A DNA stretch of 64,000 nt from Micavibrio_C sp046294845 (GCA_046294845.1 JBKBNU010000001.1:372001-436000); one strand, 5' to 3'. Shown: positions 9,201-17,650, numbered from the stretch's first letter. Program-made: numbers and translations. Notes: generated from the letters alone by a model not told the origin.

Positions 9201-10584
9201 CGGAAGCCGTTCCGGAAGAAAGATTGACGGTCAAGGCAGATGCGGATCCGATATAAAGCACAGTATCTGTACCATTGCCGCCAGTAAGCACATCATTACC
9301 CGTGCCGCCGTCAATTATATCATCGCCATCGCCGCCTATAATCGTGTTGGCTCCACTATTTCCCGTCAACCTGTCATTGTAAGCCGAGCCCATAAGATTC
9401 TCGAATTCACTGATTGTGTCCGTTCCGGCACCACCCGTAGCTTGTGCCGACGAGATCGCAAGAGACACAGAAACTGCTGCGGCAGCAGAGGCATAGGTCA
9501 GTGTATCTGTACCATTGCCGCCATAGAGGGTATTGGAGCCCAGACCGCCTTCTATTAGGTCATCGCCATCGTCACCATAGACAGTATCATCACCATCATT
9601 GCCTTCGATTGTATCGTTTCCTGCACCACCGCGTAGCGTATCATTACCATTGTTGCCATAAACGAAGTCATTGCCGGCACCCGCCAGAATTTCATCATTA
9701 CCAGCCTCACCGTAGAGCGTATCATTGCCAGCAGCACCATAGATTGTGTCGTTATCAAGCCCGCCGTAAATGGTATCATTACCGGCGCCACCACTGAGGA
9801 TATCATCGCCGGCATCACCATAAAGCGTGTCGTTTCCGGCACCGCCATTAAGAGTATCGGCACCATCTTCGCCGTATAAAATGTCATCGCCCAGATCACC
9901 GATCAAAATATCGGCTCCTGAACCCCCATTAATCAGGTCATTGCCAGCGCCGCCATTGATGATATCTATACCGGCGTTACCATGGATAATATCGTCACCA
10001 CCCTCGCCGTAGAGGTTATCATCGCCATCTTCGCCGACGATGATATCGCCGCCGCCGCCGCCGAATATTGTATCATTGCCGATGCCACCGAAAATAGCAT
10101 CCGTATCATCAAGACCGCGCACACGATCGGCACCATTGCCCGCATTTATAATCTCCGGCTGGGAGCTGCCATGCAGATTATCATCACCTGTTGTACCAGT
10201 AATAGTTTCAGCAGGCACATCGCCTAAGGTAGGTGAAACCCGCCCATAAAGGTAATCGGTTGCACTGGTATTGATGGACGATGACTGCCCCTGATTGAGG
10301 GAAAGCAAGGTGATATAGGTTGTATCTACCGCCCAGCCATTAATCCGGATGCTATCGATCTGGATACTGCGCCCGCCTTCAGCGCCATCATTAAACCTGA
10401 ATTGTAAACTCCCCGGATAATTGCCTGTGAAGGATAACTCGAAACGCAGATAATTAAGGGAGCTGCCCGTATGCTCGTCAATCAAGGCAGAGGACACGAC
10501 AACACCATCCACCAACACTTCAAGCGTCGGGGCTGTGGTGCTGTAGGTAGCACTGGCATCTATTTCAAACTGGAATGTTGCCAT
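6202..10584 (-). CDS. RTX repeat protein with two C-type lectin domains, type I secretion substrate
   Basis: The 1460-residue acidic protein has no N-terminal signal peptide. Residues 1-95 resemble a calcium-dependent carbohydrate-binding module. A long array of glycine/aspartate RTX nonapeptides (GGxGxDxLx) covers about 125-510. Two similar modules follow, each a beta-sandwich-like domain (about 515-715 and 930-1145), short RTX blocks and a C-type lectin domain (about 731-900 and 1175-1340, with W-x-GG-x-D and EPND/QPND motifs). The last 100 residues form a type I secretion target domain (DIFYFDN, then KLDISDI). It is probably secreted through an ABC/TolC channel and folds on binding calcium outside, acting as a glycan-binding adhesin. 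No type I secretion genes lie in the window. Confidence 0.9.
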   Translation of the reverse strand: MATFQFEIDASATYSTTAPTLEVLVDGVVVSSALIDEHTGSSLNYLRFELSFTGNYPGSLQFRFNDGAEGGRSIQIDSIRINGWAVDTTYITLLSLNQGQSSSINTSATDYLYGRVSPTLGDVPAETITGTTGDDNLHGSSQPEIINAGNGADRVRGLDDTDAIFGGIGNDTIFGGGGGDIIVGEDGDDNLYGEGGDDIIHGNAGIDIINGGAGNDLINGGSGADILIGDLGDDILYGEDGADTLNGGAGNDTLYGDAGDDILSGGAGNDTIYGGLDNDTIYGAAGNDTLYGEAGNDEILAGAGNDFVYGNNGNDTLRGGAGNDTIEGNDGDDTVYGDDGDDLIEGGLGSNTLYGGNGTDTLTYASAAAAVSVSLAISSAQATGGAGTDTISEFENLMGSAYNDRLTGNSGANTIIGGDGDDIIDGGTGNDVLTGGNGTDTVLYIGSASALTVNLSSGTASGGYGSDTLSAIENIIGSRYNDTLTGDNNANIIYGGVGSDTINGNGDSDTLYAVAPSVTIFSANFNSGLDSFSYADNVFGGTGGAYVNGTRITTDGVNGNGALEVVFDGTNATVEGNMSGGFSRTFSVADDVPDTTISFSYKVIRTGTYEVDEDFILYVEIDGIKHGLNGNDYIIQMESDGGDPTYDTGWRNVTIDLGMLTSGNHTVTIGGLVQGKDAANEDTTLRIDNIVIGSNTDSDKDYANTLDGGDGNDTLYGSAGADNLNGGNGDDIIYSASVASITSAQILAANPSVVYNATTNSFYQYVTTTLTWEAANSAATAATINGIAGHLAHSNSATENAYLDSISGTSNIWIGGSDGAVNGEWRWVGGPDDGVQFWQGQAAGSAVGGAYTNWNSGEPNDYNGFEANIELQNGGRWNDQLPGTTRAYVIEWEASQILVSANTTTARGGIGNDTLYGSAGGDILYALDETVNTNAIGATALSGGGTPVTVLDEAFGSDNGGFSYSDGSDPANVTVSGTRITTDGNNANGSLEITITNNNGNFGNAYGFWSQTINFVQDLENVEISFYYRHNHASQNDNGEDSHVFYDLDGGSITNFISTGLGSGGALDTGWQLYTISLGSVSSGTSYDLRLGIWHDGSSGNNENAWARFDDVVISGETAGVAGPLTAGYSITDADVNSSNVLYGGDGDDTLYGSSGNDTLNGGDGADTIYSGTVDTQTALIQSLLAANSGLAYNYETGNFYRVINSMVDWTTANSAANAATLNGASGHLATITSADEQSFLEGLAGGVSTWLGGGDFGTEGVWRWTTGGYESGVQFANSSGTAVNSWYTNWSAGQPNDSNGTQDYLYMLDGTQWADLVVQGDGSTGFVTVPQYAIEWEGSDVFASLNANTINGGLGNDNLYGSDGIDIFYFDNTSSTDTIYNFNFLGRDKLDISDIISYDPLSHVISDFVSVSVSGGNTTIAVDANGTTGGASFVNIATLNGVTGLDLYEMITGGNLIVS

Positions 10585-10610
10585 AACTCTTATACCTTGA
10601 TTTAAAAAGA

Positions 10611-10650
10611 CTTTTTGTGAGAAATCACAGGATAATCCTCACACAAAAAG
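10611..10650. repeat. Inverted repeat upstream of the RTX gene
   Basis: Nine-base arms CTTTTTGTG / CACAAAAAG lie 27-66 bp upstream of the RTX start codon, separated by 22 bp. It could be a leader hairpin or a regulator site. The rest of the 10585-10845 gap shows no gene. Confidence 0.45.
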
Positions 10651-10845
10651 CTTAATGAAATCTCAAAAATGCACAGTATCCTGATACCATTCTAGCAAAT
10701 AATCTTAACAAAACCCCTAATGTTTCCATAAATGTAAGCAAGCCCTGTGCCAGTCTTACCGATTGTGTTTCTACTCCATTTTTGATAGAAGCAAGGGGAA
10801 TACGAACTGTTTTTCTTATATAAATCAAAGAGAAGGAAGTATTTG

Positions 10846-10971
10846 ATGCGCACAGCATTCTTTTTGTTTATGGTAATTGTGGCTTCAGGAGCTATGACAG
10901 GGTGTGCAAACACTCTTGATGGCATGGGCCGTGACATTGAAAAAGCCGGACAATCCATCCAGACTCTGTAA
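10846..10971 (+). CDS. Entericidin A/B family lipoprotein
   Basis: This 41-residue gene has an AAGGA ribosome binding site. A hydrophobic signal segment ends in a lipobox-like MTGC with lipidation Cys at residue 20. The mature part carries the entericidin signature, Ala-Asn-Thr-Leu-x-Gly-x-Gly-x-Asp followed by IEKAGQSI. Entericidins are tiny envelope lipoproteins linked to an antidote/toxin pair in enterobacteria and widespread in proteobacteria. The role here is likely envelope-related but unproven. Confidence 0.88.
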   Translation: MRTAFFLFMVIVASGAMTGCANTLDGMGRDIEKAGQSIQTL

Positions 10972-11032
10972 GAAGCCACCAATATAAAAGGCCCAGCAGA
11001 TCAAGGAACGCTTCCGGGAGGAGGAAACTGCC

Positions 11033-11350
11033 ATGAAAAAAATATCTGCCTTTTTAATGATAGCCCTGATATCGGGACTGGCTGGCTTTACGGCACAGGC
11101 CGCGAGCGATACAGAATTCGGCGAACGCTTCACAAACGAAGAGCCGCAAGCCTTGAAAGATATGACTCCGGAAGAAGACCAGATGTGGGCCGCAGAAATG
11201 CTGAATGATATCAGCCCCGCGAGCGGCGAAGCCTCGGCCCCGTCTTCCGAGGATAATAGTGACGAGGCTCCTGCATCTGCACCTAATACCAGCTCACCTG
11301 CCGGCCCTGTGCCAGGTATGTCATGGGAAGAAATTTATTCCCCCAACTAG
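11033..11350 (+). CDS. Small exported acidic protein, unknown function
   Basis: The 105 residues comprise a clear signal peptide (cleavage after AQA, about residue 23) and an acidic, Ser/Pro/Ala-rich mature part without cysteines, ending in GMSWEEIYSPN. The middle (about residues 60-90) looks disordered. A strong GGAGGAGG ribosome binding site precedes ATG. It follows the entericidin gene and precedes the O-antigen-ligase-like gene by 37 bp. I do not recognise a family. Confidence 0.75.
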   Translation: MKKISAFLMIALISGLAGFTAQAASDTEFGERFTNEEPQALKDMTPEEDQMWAAEMLNDISPASGEASAPSSEDNSDEAPASAPNTSSPAGPVPGMSWEEIYSPN

Positions 11351-11387
11351 GAAGGCGTGAGACCGGCCTTCAAAGGATTACTCTATT

Positions 11388-12632
11388 GTGCCTGATACAA
11401 CTGAGATGATTATGGCTTCTGACAGGGCGGACTCAAAAGCCGCCCTTGTTTTTGTCTCTTTTCTCTCTTTTCTTTTGATCCTTGCTGTCTTCGCCCCCCG
11501 CTTTCTGGCCTATGGCCCCTCGCTTGCCGGCCTTATACTTTATTTGCGGCAGGGTTTTGTTGCCAGAGCATGGCGCCCCGGTAATTGTCACGCCGTGATA
11601 GCCGCTATTGCCTTTACTATACTGGCGGCCATCAGCTCCTTGTGGGCAGTTCATCCGGAGGACTGTCTGGAACGCGCCTTTAAACTGGCCTCACTCCTGA
11701 TCCCCGCCGCTCTGGGTTTTGGTGCTATCAGATACTTGCCCCCTGCAACATTAAAACGACATCTATTGCTTGTCCCTTGGGCAGTCATAATTGCCTTGTG
11801 TCTGATTTTTTCAGAGCTGCTCCTTGATATGCCCCTATACAAATGGTTGAACGGGCTTAAGGCCGATGAGTTCTTCAACAGCGCAGCCGTCAACCGCGCA
11901 GCCGTTACCTGTATTGCCTGCAGCTTTTTTGCACTGGCTATCCTGATGCAGAAGAAATTATATGCAGAAATGGGTGGTATAGGACTTCTCATCCTGCTGG
12001 TATTTGCTCTCAGCCAATCCCAATCAGCAGTACTGGGGATTCTGGCGGGGTTGCCATTCTTCTTATTAATGCCCCGTAACAAAACATGGGTGTGGAAGAC
12101 ACTTTTCCTGATTGTAACTGCACTCATTATGCTGTCCCCGCTCTTGGGTATTTTCATGCTGGCTTTTGTAGATTTTATTGAATCCTCAGCCCTAAGCAGC
12201 TTCTTTTCCCATTCATATGCCGCCGAACGCCTTGAAATATGGACCTTTGTTTCCAAACATATCCTTATGTCACCGTGGCTCGGCTATGGCATAGAAGCCA
12301 CAAGAAACATCAATGATTTTGAAACAAGTCAGATATTCTATCGCAGTACAACGGTTCTGCATCCGCACAACTTTGCCCTTCAGATCTGGATTGAATTTGG
12401 GATTCTGGGGGCAATGATAGCCTGCACAGCCCTCTATGGCCTGCTGCATAAAATTCGCCTTTATGAGAAAGTCTCTATCATCAGAGCAGAGACAGCAACC
12501 GTTATTGCCATGATTGCCATAGCGGCCGTAGGTTACGGCATGTGGCAAGGATGGTGGCTGGGCCTGATTATCCTGCTATTTTATTTTTCTGCCCTGATCA
12601 GACAAAGTCTTGTGAAGCAACCCGCCAGTTAA
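11388..12632 (+). CDS. O-antigen ligase/polymerase-like membrane protein (Wzy_C type)
   Basis: The 414-residue protein has about eleven membrane segments. A large periplasmic loop around residues 260-325 holds the Wzy/WaaL hallmarks: the RLEIWTF stretch, then LGYGIEATRN, and an HPHNFALQIWIEFG block with the conserved histidines. Family members join or polymerise polysaccharide units on lipid carriers at the periplasmic face. The start is GTG at 11388 with AAGGA 11 nt upstream; ATGs at 11406 or 11412 are alternatives. No other glycan genes are nearby, so WaaL-type ligase and Wzy-type polymerase cannot be told apart. The stop overlaps the convergent secB stop by 4 bp. Confidence 0.82.
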   Translation: MPDTTEMIMASDRADSKAALVFVSFLSFLLILAVFAPRFLAYGPSLAGLILYLRQGFVARAWRPGNCHAVIAAIAFTILAAISSLWAVHPEDCLERAFKLASLLIPAALGFGAIRYLPPATLKRHLLLVPWAVIIALCLIFSELLLDMPLYKWLNGLKADEFFNSAAVNRAAVTCIACSFFALAILMQKKLYAEMGGIGLLILLVFALSQSQSAVLGILAGLPFFLLMPRNKTWVWKTLFLIVTALIMLSPLLGIFMLAFVDFIESSALSSFFSHSYAAERLEIWTFVSKHILMSPWLGYGIEATRNINDFETSQIFYRSTTVLHPHNFALQIWIEFGILGAMIACTALYGLLHKIRLYEKVSIIRAETATVIAMIAIAAVGYGMWQGWWLGLIILLFYFSALIRQSLVKQPAS

Positions 12633-13168
12633 GCGGCGCCCTGTGTTGCCATGGCTTCTTGCTGGCTCTTACGGATCTCCTCGCCAAAGCGCTGCATATA
12701 AAGCGCACGGAAATCAACTGGCGTCAGAAGCAACGGCAACATGCCGGCACTTTGCGTCAGGTCGGCAACAATCTGGCGCACAAACGGGAAAGCATAACGT
12801 GGGGCCTCGATATAAAGCAACGGGTGATGTTGCTGTTCGGGAACGCCATCAAGTGACACCAGAACGCTATACAGAACTTCGGCAACAAAAGCGACCTTAT
12901 CTTCACGGCGAGCCTGCACTTTCATACCCAACTGTACTTCGTACATGAATTTATATTGCTGGCTTTGTACCGGAAGACATTCGATAGAGAAACTGACATC
13001 CATCTGCGGACGTGTAGTCTTGCTTTCATACAAAGCAGCCGGTTGTGGATTTTCGAACGAAAGATCACGTACGAACTGGGCATGGAACATCATCGGCAAA
13101 GCGCGCACAGCGTCAGGGCTTACAGTAGCTTCAGCGTCGCTCATACCGTCTGTTACATCTTCAGTCAT
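12629..13168 (-). CDS. secB: Protein-export chaperone SecB
   Basis: The 179-residue protein has the SecB core (ALPMMFHAQFVRDLSFENP, and later YIEAPRYAFPFVRQIVADLT). SecB is a cytosolic tetramer that keeps preproteins unfolded and delivers them to SecA. ATG 13168 has AAAGGA about 11 nt upstream and overlaps the fxsA stop by 8 bp, which settles the start over a TTG 18 bp upstream. The fxsA-secB arrangement beside dnaQ/coaE and Tim44 genes is typical of alphaproteobacteria. Confidence 0.95.
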   Translation of the reverse strand: MTEDVTDGMSDAEATVSPDAVRALPMMFHAQFVRDLSFENPQPAALYESKTTRPQMDVSFSIECLPVQSQQYKFMYEVQLGMKVQARREDKVAFVAEVLYSVLVSLDGVPEQQHHPLLYIEAPRYAFPFVRQIVADLTQSAGMLPLLLTPVDFRALYMQRFGEEIRKSQQEAMATQGAA

Positions 13169-13592
13169 GTCTTTCGATCCTTTCAATATCTACGCGGCGG
13201 AATTCCGCTTCGATAATTTCCTCTTCACTGGGGGTCATTTCGCGCAAACCATAGCGCTTCATGAGCTGTTCGCGCAAGACAGTTCTGACAGGCGGGATCA
13301 ATAAAGCAGCCGCAACTATATCACTGAAAAACCCCGGTAAAAGCAAAAGCCCGCCTGCCACCGCCATACAAAAGCCATCGAACATCTCTTGCAGCGGTAT
13401 CTGTCCTCTTTTTGTGGTTTCCTGAATGGCCAGTAAGGTTCTAATCCCTTGAGTTTTCAGGATAAAACTGCCCGCAAATCCCGCCAGCACGCATAGGAGT
13501 ATGCTATTTAGTACCCCCACGGATTGGCCCACGACAATAAACAAACTGATTTCAATCAGCGGCAGAATAAAAAAGATGAAAAAAAAGATCAT
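13161..13592 (-). CDS. fxsA: FxsA family membrane protein
   Basis: The 143-residue protein has three to four membrane segments in its first 100 residues and a charged cytoplasmic tail. It carries FxsA features: the N-terminal FILPLIEISLFIVVGQ, a GxxGSFILKTQG turn and the AGGLLLLPGFFSDIVAA segment. E. coli FxsA counteracts F-plasmid exclusion of phage T7; its cellular role is otherwise unknown. It is the first gene of the fxsA-secB pair and is divergent from the Tim44-like gene. Confidence 0.9.
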   Translation of the reverse strand: MIFFFIFFILPLIEISLFIVVGQSVGVLNSILLCVLAGFAGSFILKTQGIRTLLAIQETTKRGQIPLQEMFDGFCMAVAGGLLLLPGFFSDIVAAALLIPPVRTVLREQLMKRYGLREMTPSEEEIIEAEFRRVDIERIERHD

Positions 13593-13686
13593 ATTTTGAC
13601 CGTCTTGCCCTTGTGTGTTGGTGTCAGGGCTTTAGTATAATGTGTTAGAATACTTCTTTATACATGTGACAAAGGGTGACGACAAC

Positions 13687-14424
13687 GTGCCAGCCGATCT
13701 TTTGATATATGCTATCGTGGCCGCAGGGCTAGTTTTCTGGCTCAGGAATATTCTGGGCACCCGCCACGGTGACGAGAGGGACCGCCCGAACCCTTTTACA
13801 CGGCCACCGGAAGAGGTCAATCGTCCACAAGCAACCCGCGAGCAACCCGCCATGGCCGATACAGGCATGGGTATAGCCCCCGGCTTTGCACCGGAAACAC
13901 CGCTAGTTTTGGACAAAAATATGGCACTTGCAGCGGGTGTTGAAGCCTCCTTACGCGAAATCGCCAAGGTTGATCGTACATTTGACCCGCTTTCTTTCTT
14001 GCGCGGCGCACAAGATGCCTTTGTGATGATTGTTGAGGCCTTCGCCCGTGGCGATCGGGACACCCTGAAGCCGCTGCTGGCAGAGCCTGTTTACAAGGCT
14101 TTTCTGGGAGTTATCACCGAGCGTGAAAATACGGGACAAAAGGCCAGCGTTGAAATTCATGCCATTCGCAAGCTGGAAATTGTTTCCGCACGACTGGAAC
14201 GCCGCGATGCTTTTGTTACCGTGCGCTTTGTCGCCGATGAGACAAATGTTCTGCGCGATGCTGCTGATATGATCATTCATGGCAATCCGGACCGCGTGAC
14301 CGAAACGATTGACATATGGACCTTCGTTAGGGATACACGCTCGCGTGAGCCAGGTTGGCTGCTGATTGAAACCAATGACGAAGACGCCAAACAGCAGGAT
14401 CACAAAACTGTTCCGGATGCCTGA
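13687..14424 (+). CDS. Tim44/TimA domain protein
   Basis: The 245-residue form starts at GTG 13687 (AAAGGG 10 nt upstream) and begins with an N-terminal membrane anchor (DLLIYAIVAAGLVFWL) followed by a polar linker. The C-terminal Tim44 domain (about 95-240) contains FDPLSFLRGAQDAFVMIVEAF and the conserved FVTVRFVADE strand. Mitochondrial Tim44 tethers the import motor; bacterial TimA-like proteins are inner-membrane associated with uncertain function. A GTG at 13642 would add 15 poorly hydrophobic residues and is less likely. It is followed 56 bp later by mltA, the usual alphaproteobacterial order. Confidence 0.88.
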   Translation: MPADLLIYAIVAAGLVFWLRNILGTRHGDERDRPNPFTRPPEEVNRPQATREQPAMADTGMGIAPGFAPETPLVLDKNMALAAGVEASLREIAKVDRTFDPLSFLRGAQDAFVMIVEAFARGDRDTLKPLLAEPVYKAFLGVITERENTGQKASVEIHAIRKLEIVSARLERRDAFVTVRFVADETNVLRDAADMIIHGNPDRVTETIDIWTFVRDTRSREPGWLLIETNDEDAKQQDHKTVPDA

Positions 14425-14480
14425 AATAGATTCTCAGTCTGTCATTGAACAAAGCCTGTTTTAAGGGCAAAATCCCAGAC

Positions 14481-15671
14481 ATGAAAATCATATCCCTTTG
14501 CCTTGCGGCCCTTTTCTGCCTGTCTTCCTGCGCGCTCTTCACACCTGAAGAACGTCCCGAATTTGCAGCCGAGGACACGCCCCTCAGCATCAAACCTGTA
14601 GATTTTACGGCACTGCCCGGTTGGGAAAATGATGATCTGGAAGGCACAATCAAGGCCCTTGGCTATTCTTGTGAAAAATTGATGAAGCAAGACAGTGCTA
14701 AGCCGTTTGGCGATCCGGCATGGGGCCTACATCTTGAAATTGGCAGCTGGGCCCCCGCCTGCAGCAAAATTGAGAACGGGACACTTAAGGCAGGTCCCTT
14801 CAGTGACCCACGCAGTTTCTTTCAATTCTTCTTTACACCTTACGAGGTTAGTGCCGGTGATTACACCAAGGGCCTGTTTACTGGCTACTACGAGGCCTCG
14901 CTTAATGGCTCACGCACCCAAAGCGCGCAATATAATACAGCCCTGCTGAAGCGCCCCGATGATCTGGTGATGGTTGAACTGGGTGATTTCCGTGATACGC
15001 TGAAAGGCCAACGTATTGCAGGCCGCGTGATTGATGGCAATCTCAAGCCCTATCAGAGCCGCGCTGAAATTGAACAAGGCTTGCTGGCAAATGCCGAGCC
15101 CCTTGTCTGGGTTGATGACCCGGTTGATGCTTTCTTCTTGCATATCCAAGGGTCTGGCCGCGTCCTGCTGGATGATGGAACCGAAATGCGCGTCGGTTAT
15201 GCAGCACAGAACGGTCATGTTTATTATGCTGTAGGACGCGAATTGGTGAAGCGCGAGCTCATGGCCAAGGAGGATGTATCAATGCAAAGCATTCGTCAAT
15301 GGCTTGATGATCATCCGCAAGAAGCTGCAGAGTTTATGAATCTGAACCCTTCCTATGTTTTCTTTAACGAGATCACAGGTGAAGGTCCGCTGGGTGCCCA
15401 GAATGTGCCCCTGACAGCCACGCGGTCAATGGCTGTTGACCGCACAAAAATTGCGTATGGCACACCACTCTGGCTTGATATTGATGAACCTGTTGCAGGT
15501 CAGGGCGCTTTACAAAGATTGGTGATTGCACAGGATACAGGGGGCGCGATTAAAGGTCCCATTCGCGGTGATTTTTATTGGGGTTATGGTGAAGAAGCAG
15601 AGCACAACGCCGGTCTGATGAAAGCCAAAGGGCGTTACTGGCTGTTATTGCCACGCGTAGGACTGGATTAG
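14481..15671 (+). CDS. mltA: Membrane-bound lytic murein transglycosylase A
   Basis: The 396-residue lipoprotein has signal and lipobox LSSC (Cys 15). The MltA barrel contains FTGYYEASLNGS and FFLHIQGSGRVLLDDG, and the C-terminal 3D domain contains the catalytic Asp region VIAQDTGGAIKG with the second Asp in RGDFYWGYG. It cleaves peptidoglycan, leaving 1,6-anhydro-muramyl ends, at the outer membrane. ATG 14481 is chosen because it begins directly with the lipoprotein signal and has AAGGG upstream. Confidence 0.95.
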   Translation: MKIISLCLAALFCLSSCALFTPEERPEFAAEDTPLSIKPVDFTALPGWENDDLEGTIKALGYSCEKLMKQDSAKPFGDPAWGLHLEIGSWAPACSKIENGTLKAGPFSDPRSFFQFFFTPYEVSAGDYTKGLFTGYYEASLNGSRTQSAQYNTALLKRPDDLVMVELGDFRDTLKGQRIAGRVIDGNLKPYQSRAEIEQGLLANAEPLVWVDDPVDAFFLHIQGSGRVLLDDGTEMRVGYAAQNGHVYYAVGRELVKRELMAKEDVSMQSIRQWLDDHPQEAAEFMNLNPSYVFFNEITGEGPLGAQNVPLTATRSMAVDRTKIAYGTPLWLDIDEPVAGQGALQRLVIAQDTGGAIKGPIRGDFYWGYGEEAEHNAGLMKAKGRYWLLLPRVGLD

Positions 15672-15709
15672 AAGACTGAATTAAACTTATAAACAAGCAG
15701 GAGAGAGAA

Positions 15710-16910
15710 ATGGCCCGTCTGGAGCTTAAGGATTACGACATCACACCGGATAGAGGGTTCCTAACCCCGTATGACATGGATCAGGTTTCCTTGCCTGCCG
15801 ATTTTGATGAGATTATTAATGCCCGCCGCATGATGTCGGGCTGGATCACATCTGGTTGCTGCCGCACCTTTATGGACCGTCTGCCCGAAATTGATATGGA
15901 CAAACATCTGCCCCATTTAAGCGATGCCCAGCTTCGTCTATTGATGGTTCATTATTCCTTCATCGTCCAAGCTTATGTATGGGGCGAAACGGAAGCCGCG
16001 CAAATTTTGCCGCGCAATCTGCGCTGTGCCTTACTGCAAACTATCCGACAAGATCGGGCAGTTCCCTTTGTTACCCTACAGCTCCTATACGCTTGATAAC
16101 TGGGGCAAGCTTGATCCGCAAAAGGGCATTACGCTTGATAACACTTATGTCATACAGAATTTTTATGGCGGTGCTGACGAGAACTGGTTTATTTTGGTCC
16201 ACGTTGAAATAGAGGCCAAGGCAGGCGCCGCGCTTGCTGCCATTCCCGATGTCATAGAAGCGGTTGAAGCAGGCGATGCCGCCAAGGTTAAAGCCGCCCT
16301 CACCACCATCCGCAGCGCATGGGAATTGATCAATCCGGTCTTTGACCGTATGCCGGAAAAATGTGACCCTTATATCTATTATCACCGCGTCCGCCCCTAT
16401 ATCCATGGATGGAAAGGCAATCCTGCTCTACGGGAGGGATTGAAATATGAAGGTGTTGATCGCTATCAGGATAAACCGCAAGCTTTCCGTGGCCAGACAG
16501 GATCGCAAAGCTCGATCGTACCGACAATGGATGCGCTGATGCAAATCTCGCACGAGAACGATCCGTTGAAAGAGTTTTTGGATGAGCTGCATCAATATCG
16601 TCCGCCACGCCACCGCAAATTCATCGAAGATGTAGGCGCCCGCAGCACATTAAGAGATTTTGTCAAAGCGCAGAATGACCGCGATCTGGTCAACCTGTAT
16701 GATGATATTATCGATCACGTACAAAAATTCCGTACGCGCCATCTGGAATACGCAGCCAATTACATCAATAAGCAGGCCCGTGATTCCGAAGGCAATCCGG
16801 TTGATATCGGCACAGGCGGCACACCTTTCATGAAATATCTGAAGAAGCATCGTGACGAAAGCCGCCATCACTTCCTTGACCAGAGCCGCGGCGAAAAACT
16901 TGCAAGCTAG
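15710..16910 (+). pseudogene. Indoleamine 2,3-dioxygenase family gene, split by a single-base frameshift
   Basis: Two overlapping frames together encode about 399 residues. The first (from ATG 15710, with AGGAGAG upstream) ends in QILPRNL near 16021; the second resumes with AVPYCKLSDKIG from 16023. Human IDO1 has the same stretch uninterrupted, so one extra base lies at about 16019-16022. The second frame retains the family features: GWKGNP with the upstream Arg (IDO1 R231), SQSSIVPTMD, PPRHRKF, the proximal haem His in RTRHLEYAANYI, and the GTGGTPFMKYL loop. IDO enzymes are haem proteins opening the indole ring of tryptophan. As read, the gene makes only a 128-residue fragment. It may be a true pseudogene or an assembly error. 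It ends at a strong terminator. Confidence 0.88.
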
Positions 16911-16920
16911 GAACAAAATT

Positions 16921-16948
16921 AAACCCCGCTTCCGGCGGGGTTTTTTTC
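16921..16948 (+). terminator. Terminator between the dioxygenase gene and dnaQ
   Basis: Stem AAACCCCGC / GCGGGGTTT with loop TTCCG is followed by a run of T. It lies between convergent genes, and the reverse reading ends in TTTAATTTT, so it may work both ways. Confidence 0.88.
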
Positions 16949-17650
16949 TTACGATCTATTGAGCCAAAGGGGGTCGGTAATCCCTTCAAGCATTTGCGTG
17001 TGCGCGGCCTGCTCTTCTTCAGAAGCCACAAATCTTCTGGGCTCGCGGTAAGTACGCTGGCGTGCGGCTTGCGATGACACCTGTGCTTGTGATTGGTCGT
17101 TATTGGCAACAGGCGCCCCTTGCAGGGCCAGCCCATGCTGACGGCCCCCCATCATTTCAAGATAAACTTCAGAGAGAAGCTGCGCATCCAGTAACGCGCC
17201 GTGCAGTTCACGGCCAGAATTATCAACATTGAAGCGGCGACAGAGCGCATCAAGACTGGCAGGTGAACCGGGGAATTTTTGCCGCGCCATCGTTAGTGTA
17301 TCAACCACCCGTTTGTCAGGGATCGGCTTATGGCCAACCTTCTTGAGTTCGGCGTTGATAAATTTCATATCGAAAGCTGCATTGTGAATGACCAGATTGC
17401 CTTCGGCTACGAAATCAAGAAAATCTGTGTAGATTTGTGAAAAGACGGGCTTGTCTTTCAAGAATTCTGCCGTCAAACCGTGAACGGCTACAGCACCCGC
17501 CGGTACATCGCGCTCAGGATTAATATAAACATGGTAAGTGCGCCCCGTGGGGACATAATTCAAAACCTCGACACAGCCAATCTCGACCAACCGGTCACCT
17601 TCGGCAGGGTCCATACCTGTAGTTTCTGTATCCAGAACAATCTCACGCAT
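16949..17650 (-). CDS. dnaQ: DNA polymerase III epsilon subunit (3'-5' proofreading exonuclease)
   Basis: The 233-residue protein has the DEDDh exonuclease motifs: Exo I DTETTGMDP at residues 7-15, Exo II with VIHNAAFDMKFIN around 93-105, and the His/Asp of Exo III in LHGALLDAQLLSEVY around 154-168. The last 50 residues form the linker and alpha-subunit-binding tail. It is the last gene of the minus-strand run aroE-coaE-amidotransferase-dnaQ and its start overlaps the upstream gene by 8 bp. Confidence 0.95.
   Translation of the reverse strand: MREIVLDTETTGMDPAEGDRLVEIGCVEVLNYVPTGRTYHVYINPERDVPAGAVAVHGLTAEFLKDKPVFSQIYTDFLDFVAEGNLVIHNAAFDMKFINAELKKVGHKPIPDKRVVDTLTMARQKFPGSPASLDALCRRFNVDNSGRELHGALLDAQLLSEVYLEMMGGRQHGLALQGAPVANNDQSQAQVSSQAARQRTYREPRRFVASEEEQAAHTQMLEGITDPLWLNRS

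Noticed and set aside
7746..9800. Several long plus-strand open reading frames opposite the RTX gene.
   Set aside because: They are antisense shadows of the repeat coding sequence, rich in Arg/His or Ile, without ribosome binding sites or protein-like composition.
9555..10250. Regularly spaced 27-bp repeats resembling a CRISPR-like or satellite array.
   Set aside because: They are the codons of RTX nonapeptides (GGxGxDxLx) in the minus-strand RTX gene; the repeats are degenerate and have no unique spacers.
11651..12256. A 201-residue minus-strand frame opposite the O-antigen ligase-like gene.
   Set aside because: It is fully antisense to a convincing membrane protein, Ser/Arg-rich, and has no recognisable motif.
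16019..16025. Programmed ribosomal frameshifting in the dioxygenase gene.
   Set aside because: There is no slippery heptamer, no upstream Shine-Dalgarno-like stimulator and no obvious downstream pseudoknot; mutation or assembly error is simpler.
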